Assembly: GCF_047663525.1 (NCBI RefSeq)
Contig: NC_092600.1
Location: forward strand, 5,886,001 to 5,950,000
Length of the DNA: 64,000 bases
Direction of reading: 5' to 3'
Source of the DNA: Anas platyrhynchos
Taxonomy: Eukaryota; Chordata; Aves; Anseriformes; Anatidae
Numbering within the stretch: the stretch's first letter is position 1; every line of letters begins with the position of its first letter. A model generated the notes under the pieces. That model did no database searches. It worked only from the letters and a program-made list of their open reading frames with translations, and had not been told where the DNA came from. The position numbers and the translations under genes are program-made. Positions 57,501-64,000 of this stretch are shown in pieces.

Positions 57501-60500
57501 AAAGCAAAAAGCCCCAACCCATCCCCTTTTTCCCCTCTGCTGGGAGATGGGAGCCCCGGGACTCGCTGCTCGGAGACTTTGGGGCGATTTCAGGCAGAAT
57601 CGGGGTGAGTTTGGGTGCCAAGGGCCGGGCAAAGCCAGGGCACGGCCGCGAGCCAGGAGCAGCGCGGGGCAGCGGGGAGGCAGAGAGCTCCAAATCCAGC
57701 AAAGCCCTCGCGAGCTGAGCGCAGGGAAAACTTGCAAGCGAATCGAATTTTCTCGCTGTGCCAGATCCTGTCGCTGGCAGAGGCACCCGCGAGGAGAGGC
57801 CCCGCGCTCTGCGCCCTGCCAGGCAGCTCAGGGCTGCTCCCACCACCCGAGCAGGGGGTCTCGGGGTCTGCCGGGGCCAGCACGGGTAAAAAAACCTGAT
57901 GGAGTTGTTATATCCAGGCTATGGGAGGGCTGGAAGCTGGGAACGAGGCAGAAAATTGTCGTATTTTTATCCGTGCATGTTAATTGTTCCTAGCTAGCCA
58001 GACTGCCTGCTGGTGCTACCCTTCTTGTTTTCCTAGCAGCAGATTATTTGGGATAACTGGGAGCTGGAGGGAAGAGCAAGCTTCGTGTGAGCGCGTCTGT
58101 GCGCCCTGCACAGCTGGAGTTGGGGCAGGAGGCCAGCTGGCTTCCCTGCCCCAAAACCTGCTTAATTTCCGCGGTGTCCAAAGCCCTCAGCGCTGGGGTG
58201 GACACACGGGGTGCCCCCTCCCCAGCACCACCCGGCCGTGGCTGTGTTTTTTCGGGCTGGCCAAGGCGCCGTGGTGTTGGGGCGGCCGAGCAGCCCGGCC
58301 AGGAGCAGGTCAGAGCCCACGTGGATGTGTCAGGTGCCAGCAGGGCCCCAGGTTTCACGTTTCCCCTCGGGTACCTCGTGGCTTCTCCCTGTGAGGACGT
58401 CTCACCAGCACCCGGTGCTTGTGGCCAACCAGCCCTGGCAGGTGACAGCCGCAAAATCACTGCTTTTCTTCCCAAGATTGCTGCATAATTCTCTGCTCTG
58501 GGGCTCGTTCATGGCATGGTGGAGCTGAGTATGGCGCATTTGGGCCCGGGGCATCTCCCTGCCTGGCAATCCGGGGCCAGGTCCTCGCCTCATCCCAGCT
58601 CTGGGGGTTGATGTTAGGGCAGGACAGGCTGCTTTCGGGGTGTGAGACGTCCTCCAGCATCATTTGGGGTCGGATGGCAACCCCAGCCTTTGCTGGATGC
58701 CTTTCAGATGCTCCCCAGTAGCCCGGCCAGGGGGCCCCCATCCTTTGCGCGGAAAGCTGAGCCAGAAGGATTTTTCTATTCCCATCTGGCCAGGAAGGGG
58801 GAACAACAAAAATGCCTTTCATCGCCCTCATCACCCTCACTGCAGGAGAGAGCAGAGTGTCGGTGCGGGGCGGCTGACAGCTCGGGGAGAGGCTGGGAAG
58901 CCCGGCGCTTTGGGGCTGCTGCTGGAACGCAGTCCTGGGGCGGCTGGAGAGCTTGGGACAAGAACCTAGGTAGGAATATGGACAGAGTTAGGGGCCGTGC
59001 TGGCCCCAGATGCAGAGCTCGGCGCTGAAATGATGCTCCAGGTGCTCACACGTGCCAGGGAGCACCTCACCTCCTGCCCCGGCATCCCAGCAGCGCGGGA
59101 CTCGGGGATGTCCCCGGAGTGCTGGCAGAGCTGGGTTCATTGTTCGTGGCAGGAGCGGGGACATTTGGGGTTGGGAGACGTTTCCTTCCTGAGAGGCAGC
59201 GCTGGCGAGCCGGTGAGCGGCGTGGGAAGGAAGGAAGGGAGAGGGGAAGAGCGCGGTGAGAGCCACTCACCCTTTGGACACGAGCTTTGGACCGGGCTCC
59301 GTGCGTGGCCGGAAACCTGCTCCCAGCACCGTGCGGACCTCGGATGCCCTTGGCTGCACGGGGTTTTGCTGTCACCTCCTCTCCAAGCTGCCCGGGGCTG
59401 CCCGGAGGCAGGAGGTGGCCCCCGGCCTTTGCTTGGGGGCTTGGGGTCTGTCCGTGGGGGCAGATCCTGGCGGGTCAGGTGTGTCCGTGTGGGATCCTGG
59501 GGGCAGATCCCGGGGGCAGATCCCGGGGGCAGATCCCGGCTCTGTTTGGCAGCACAGGGCTGCGGGGGCTCTGCCGGCAGCCGGTCCAAGTGGGAAATCT
59601 CTGCCCCAGGGCTGAGTCATCCCCCCAGCACGGAGGACACCCCCGGAGAGGCAGCAGCGAGGCCGAGAGGCTCCCAAACGTCTCCGTGGAGAGCTGCGCT
59701 TCTTCGGCGGCCACGGCCTCCAAGGGAGCCTGGGCTGCTGGGGTCGGAGCACGAAATTCTCAGACATCTGGAGCCTGCGGCCGGTTTCCCAACAGCTTCC
59801 CGGCCCCCTTCTCCCCGCCGCCCCGCGGATAAACACGGCGAGGGCGCGCGGCGGAGCGGGACCCGCGGTGCTGGCCGCCCTCCAGCCAGCCCGGCCTCGC
59901 CGCCTGCCGGAGGAAGCCGCTTCCCCGCTCTGTGCCGCCGCCAAGGCAAATAGAAAAGTTGCCTTAAAACAATGCCCGGCCGCGGGAGGGAGAGGTTTGG
60001 GATGCCAGCAGCGCTGCTGCAGACGGGGATCATCATCCAGGAGAGTTTCCACTGGCGTTTCTCTCCCTCCTCTCCCCTTGGCCCGGCTTAAAACCCACCC
60101 GCTGTGGGGCCGCCCGAAAGCTTGGTCCTCCTTCCTCCTCCTCCTCCTCCTCCTCCTCCTCCTCCTTCTTTTCCTCCTTCTCCTCCTCTCCAGCCCCTTC
60201 CTCCGCACCGCCTGGGGGCTGAGCTGTTTCTGCAGAGCACCAAGATTTGCACCCTGCTCAAGGGGTTGGTGGCCGGGCTCTGCGTGCTGCTCCGTTCAGG
60301 GCTCGGTGACTTGCAGGAGTCCCCTGGCACCCCGTAAATGTGGTATTGCCCAGCCTGGGGCTCCTTTCATCCTGCAGCAGGTCAAAATGCTGTGAGCCTC
60401 CATAAGGACATGGCATGCGAGGGATGGGTGCTGCTCTGGGGGATGTTTTGGAGGTGTGGGGAAGCCGCCAGCAAGGGCTGGGTGTGGGCGAATCCCCTAG

Positions 60501-63500
60501 GCTGGAGGGAGAGGTGCCACCCATGGGTGCCATGGCACGGGGACACCGAGGCTGGGAGGTGGCGGGGCCACCCTGCATGCCCGAGGGGTGCTGGGTTTGG
60601 GACCGGCCGTGAGGATGGCAGGGGAAGGCAGGAGGGCTGCAGGGCGAGGAAGAGGAGATGCCCGGCATGGAGAAGCCTTCTCGCTTCCCCACGAGCTCTC
60701 TGGAAGGATTTGGCTTAGTCACTCATCCCTTCCCTCGCTGGTAGGCTGAACCACCGCTTAAAATATCCTGGAAGGCTCCCAAGCGGCACAGAAGGCAAGA
60801 AAATGAAAAACACATGAAGGGAAAGGGGAGTGGACGCTGCCTGCGCCCGGAGGAGCTGGGTTTGGGGCGGGCAGCCCCGGCCACCCACCTCCAGCCCCTG
60901 CACGGGGGGCGAGCAGGGGAAGGAGCCCCCAGAGAGGAGGCCGGGGGCTGCCCCGACCCCACTGCAGCGGGGACAGGTCCGAATGTGTTGGGTGGGAGCT
61001 GCCGGGCACTGGCAGTGGCCTCGGAGGGGCTGGGGCTGCCCGGGCAGACGTGCGCGGCCGCGGGCGTTTCAGGGCGCGCTGGTAGGAAATGTCTCACCCC
61101 GAGAAAATGCCTTCCCGGCAGCTCCACATCCTCCCGGTGGCTGGGAAGGGCTTTCACCCTGACCTTTTGGCCAGCGCTCCCGAAGCCCGGCGGCTCTCAC
61201 GGGGGCTTTCAGCGGGTTCAGCAGGCGCTCGGCCGGCTGTTTTTAGCACTTTTATAGGCTCCGAAGGAATGAGGCTGGCGCGGAGCTGCGGGCTGCGTTG
61301 GACGGGGTCAGGCTGTGCACGGCTCCTGTCGGCTGCTGCCATCTCGTGTTGCTGCACCAAGAAGCCCTGGGCTGGCCACCAGCCCCATGGAGAGGTGATG
61401 GGGGCTGATGCAGCCCCGTTGGGTTCGTTCTCCTGCCCGCACGGGGCTGTGCACAGGGATTTGGGAGAGGGGACACATGCTGGCCCCTTCCCTGCCCCAT
61501 GCGTGTTGGAGCCGGGGGCTGAAACCCTGCGAGCTGCAACCTGAAACCTCCCGAAGCCTTTGGAGAAATTCCTTTCCCATACGGTCACGGCGATCGGCGC
61601 ACAGAGCCCTGCAAGATAAGCTGTCCCGCGGCCGGCGGGGCTCGGGGACGCGCTGCTCCTCTTGTCCTTGTTCGGGGGCAGCAATGGTCAGGGCAGCCCG
61701 GCAGCGGCTGTCTTCAGGTCTTCAGGGGTTGTTTCCAGCAGGAACAAGTCCCTGCTCCCGTAGGCAGCGTGTTCCAGATGAAATAAGGCTCGGAAATAAG
61801 GAGGTGGGGCAGGGTTCTGCGTGCCCCCGCGCTTTGGTGGCTTTGGGAACGCACCGCCCTGCAGAGCTGCAGCCCAGCACCTCGGGCAGGGGCTGTGCTG
61901 GGTGGGGGAGACCCCCATTACCCCAAACCGAGGTCCCCCCTTCCCACCCCAACCCCACGCATCCCTCTGCTGTTGGTGAGGGGCCTTGAGGAGGGGCCGT
62001 GGGTGCTGCAGGGGGTGCCGAGCCGCGCTAACCCCCTCCCCTCTCTGCTCTCTCCCCAGGTGTCTCCCGCAGCTCCAGCCTCTCGGAGAAGGAGCTGAAG
62101 GAGGCGAAGGCGCGGAGCCGCAGGATCGTGGCGCAGCTCACCACGGCGCCCGGCCCCAGCTCCAAGGGCGTGCTGCTCTTCCACCGCCGCAAGCAGCGCG
62201 TCGACGGGCTCACCGGCACCGGCACGGGGCATGGCACGGGGCTGCCACTGAGCCCGGAGCCTCGGCAAGGAGCCATGGAGGAGGGCGAGGGGCACGGCAC
62301 CAGGGGGACGCCGCCGGAGCCTGCCGACGCGCAGCAGGTCCCGCTGAGCGTCTACCTGAAGGAGAACATGGCACCGGCCGCCACCAACGGGCTGCACGAG
62401 AGGGAGAGGGCAGAGGGAGAGGCGGGGAGGCTTGGGGGGATGCAGGATGGCGTGGGGGGCAGCGTGGCTGCTCCTGTTCCGTCACAGAGTGTGTGCATCC
62501 CCGAGCAGAAGAATGGTGAGGTGGCCAGTGCGCCCATGGGGACAGGCAGCATTAGCATAGGGACAAGTAATGCACCCGTGGGGACAGCCAGTGTGACCCT
62601 GGGGACAGGCAACACGCCTGTGGGGACAGCCAAAGTGACCCTGGGGACAGGCAACGTGGAGATGCCCAGTGCGCCCATGGGGACAGCCAGTGCGCCCATG
62701 GGGACAGCAAACTCACCCATGGGGACAGCCATCACACCCATGGGGACAGCAAACTCGCCCATGGGGACAGCCAGCGTGCCCATGGGGACAGCCAGCGTGC
62801 CCACAGGCATGGCCAATACATCCATGGGGATGCCCAGCGCACCCATGGGGACGGCCAGCACATCCATGGGGTCAGCCAGCGCGCCCATGGGGATGCCAAG
62901 TGAGCCCATGGGGATGCCCAGCGCACCCGTGGGGACAGCCAGCACCCCCCTGGGGACAGCCAGCACCCCCCTGGGGACAGCCAGCTCACCTGTGGGGACA
63001 GCCACCCCCTCCGGGCAGGCGCAGAACGGGGCTCGGAGCAGGCAGTACTACGAGGTTCACCTCACCCTGGCCAAGCCCAAGCCCGTGAAGAACCGCACGG
63101 CCAGGCCGTTCGGCACCCAGACGCCCGCCACCCCAAGCCAGGGTCCCGAGGGGGTCCCAAGCCAGCCCCCCGAGAGAGCCCCCCCTGCCCCCACCGAGCT
63201 GCCCCCGCCACCCACCTACGCGGAGACGCTGGGCAGCCCCCCGCCGCTCAGCAGGGTCCGCTCGCCCCCTGCCTACTCGGCCCTGTACCCCCCCGTGGAG
63301 CAGAAGGTGCTGCAGAGCCCCGTGCACGGGGCGGGGGCCGTGCCCCCCCTGCCCAAAACGGGCATCCTGGAGGAGTCGGCGGCCCGCAGGGCGCACAAGA
63401 AGTCCATGTTCACCTTCGTCGAGAAGCCGAAGCTGGGCCCCAACCCCGACCTGCTGGATTTGGTGCAGAGCGCGGACAGCAGGAAGAAGCAGAAGGAGCA

Positions 63501-64000
63501 CGGGGAGCCCGGTGCCGAGGACGAGCCCTTCGCCCTGGGGGCAGAAGCCTCCAACTTCGTCCCCAGCAGCGCGGCCAGGGGCGGGCAGCACCTCGCACCG
63601 GCCGACGATGCCCCGGCGTGGTCGTCCTGCCTCAAATCCCCCCGCATCCAGCCCAAACCCAAGCCCCAGCCCAGCCACAACCTCACCGAAGCCAGGGGGA
63701 AGGGGGCCGAGCTGTTTGCCCGCCGGCAGTCCCGCATGGAGAAGTTCATCATCGAGGCTCCCTCCCAGCCCGACCTGCTGCGCTCCCCGTCGCCCACCAT
63801 GTCCCTGCCTCCCTCCTGGAAGTACGACGCCACCGCCTGCCTCTCGCCCATGGTCTCCAGGCACCCCGTGCAGAGTCCCTGCAGGCCCTCCAAAACCCCC
63901 CCGGCGTCTCTTTACGGCGCCCTGGCGGAGAACGAGGCGTCCCAGAGGGAGCTGGAGCTCTCCAAGCACCAGCCCTACCAGCTCCAGCCTTCGCTCTTCA
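54556..64000 (+). CDS. SYNPO: Synaptopodin (3' end outside window)
   Basis: A proline-rich actin-associated protein of podocyte foot processes and dendritic spines that binds alpha-actinin and 14-3-3. Two coding parts are visible: 54556-54821 and 62060-64000. They join in phase 1 (A + GT) to give [16 protein letters not shown], then [19 protein letters not shown], which lines up with human SQDWDVVKAG and [18 protein letters not shown]. Further family blocks: [50 protein letters not shown] and [12 protein letters not shown] (PPxY-type), [20 protein letters not shown] (14-3-3/kinase region), [38 protein letters not shown] and [12 protein letters not shown]. Exon 54556 is preceded by an acceptor at 54233, so its ATG (A at -3) has a 5' UTR of about 320 nt. 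The main exon contains a large in-frame repeat at 62527-63003. No stop occurs before the window ends. Confidence 0.92.
56600..56907 (+). promoter_or_regulatory. CpG-rich candidate promoter for short SYNPO transcript
   Basis: A CpG-dense block with a plausible exon ending CACCGCGG|GTAGGG at 56907/56908. Splicing from here to 62060 would leave no upstream coding exon, and translation could start at the ATG at 62275, which has ideal context (GAGCCATGG) and begins MEEGEG, matching the human short isoform start MEGYSEE. The exon start and its use are inferred. Confidence 0.4.
57030..57135. repeat. G-rich tandem repeats
   Basis: Imperfect copies of GGGGCGCACGGGG and GGGGCGCGGGGATTTGGGG follow one another just downstream of the candidate SYNPO promoter. 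Many GGG runs make G-quadruplex formation plausible on the + strand. Confidence 0.75.
57237..57281. repeat. Short tandem repeat GACGGGGTGCCCA
   Basis: Three close copies of a 13-bp unit (CACGGGGTGCCCA), followed by a GGCT/GGAT patch at 57299-57327. Confidence 0.85.
59498..59545. repeat. Short tandem repeat GGGGGCAGATCCC
   Basis: Three to four copies of a 13-bp unit in the SYNPO intron; no coding role seen. Confidence 0.85.
60126..60191. repeat. (TCC)n polypyrimidine tract
   Basis: About ten TCC units followed by TTC/TCC variants, giving an almost pure pyrimidine run of over 60 bases in the SYNPO intron. Such mirror-like tracts can form triplex DNA. Confidence 0.93.
62527..63003 (+). repeat. 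SYNPO: In-frame 21-bp tandem repeat inside the SYNPO main exon
   Basis: Twenty-three units, 22 of them 21 bp and one (the seventh) 15 bp, encode a seven-residue repeat with consensus S-A-P-M-G-T-A. Variants such as [21 protein letters not shown] and STPLGTA occur. Gly at position 5 is nearly invariant, and positions 2-4 vary. The array adds 159 residues between the KEN-ATNGLH block and the conserved [10 protein letters not shown] block, where human synaptopodin has a different Ser/Thr/Asn/Pro-rich linker. Every length change keeps the frame. Confidence 0.95.

Larger units (their letters stand above)
54822..62059 (+). other. SYNPO intron between long-isoform exon and main exon
   Basis: This 7.2-kb intron contains a CpG-rich candidate second promoter (56600-57000) and several GC-rich tandem repeats. 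I see no other exon with support. It ends in CTCTGCTCTCTCCCCAG at 62059. Confidence 0.7.

Noticed and set aside
62352-63005. A 217-codon - strand frame of MAVPTGEL-type repeats
   Set aside because: It is the complement of the in-frame SYNPO heptad array; the + strand frame continues on both sides as synaptopodin.
62986-63969. A 327-codon - strand frame opposite SYNPO
   Set aside because: The + strand frame here is clearly synaptopodin with many conserved blocks; the opposite frame is open because of GC-rich codons.

Overview
This is a gene-dense, GC-rich stretch of vertebrate nuclear DNA, most likely from a bird microchromosome. Five genes lie in the order known from human 5q32: TCOF1, CD74, RPS14, NDST1, SYNPO. 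The bird call rests on the very short introns and gene spacing, the G/C homopolymers and GC-rich minisatellites, the only recognisable retroposons being worn CR1 (chicken repeat 1) LINE pieces, and a bird-like CD74 sequence. I cannot name the species. I saw no retrovirus, LTR element, Polinton, CRISPR array or prokaryotic feature.

Layout. 1-5325 (+): the last exons of TCOF1 (treacle), 5' end outside the window. 5705-10092 (-): CD74 (MHC class II invariant chain), tail to tail with TCOF1, with a compact class-II-type promoter just upstream of its start codon. 10300-14675: no recognised gene, several simple repeats. 14675-17544 (-): RPS14, complete, with a noncoding 5'-TOP first exon and a remarkable tandem array of YY1-type motifs upstream. 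17850-23640: no recognised gene. 23640-41160 (+): NDST1; a candidate noncoding first exon lies in a CpG-rich promoter near 23.9 kb, then an intron of about 7.8 kb, then fourteen coding exons (32224-39345) behind a leader crowded with upstream ORFs. 41160-49560: no recognised gene. 49560-64000 (+): SYNPO (synaptopodin), with candidate 5' exons, one early coding exon (54556-54821), a second CpG-rich promoter near 56.8 kb, and the large main exon from 62060, which runs off the window.

The genes do not form a pathway. Treacle drives rRNA transcription and RPS14 is a small-subunit ribosomal protein, so both serve ribosome production. CD74 chaperones MHC class II. NDST1 N-deacetylates and N-sulfates heparan sulfate in the Golgi. 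Synaptopodin organises actin in podocytes and dendritic spines. All splice joins listed for CD74, RPS14, NDST1, SYNPO and TCOF1 were checked for reading phase by hand.

Most interesting: a 23-unit in-frame 21-bp repeat that adds about 159 residues to synaptopodin; six near-identical YY1-type motifs at about 39-bp pitch upstream of RPS14; a ladder of five upstream ORFs in NDST1; a frame-neutral thyroglobulin-domain exon in CD74 with an extra cysteine; and a shifted CLIP register.
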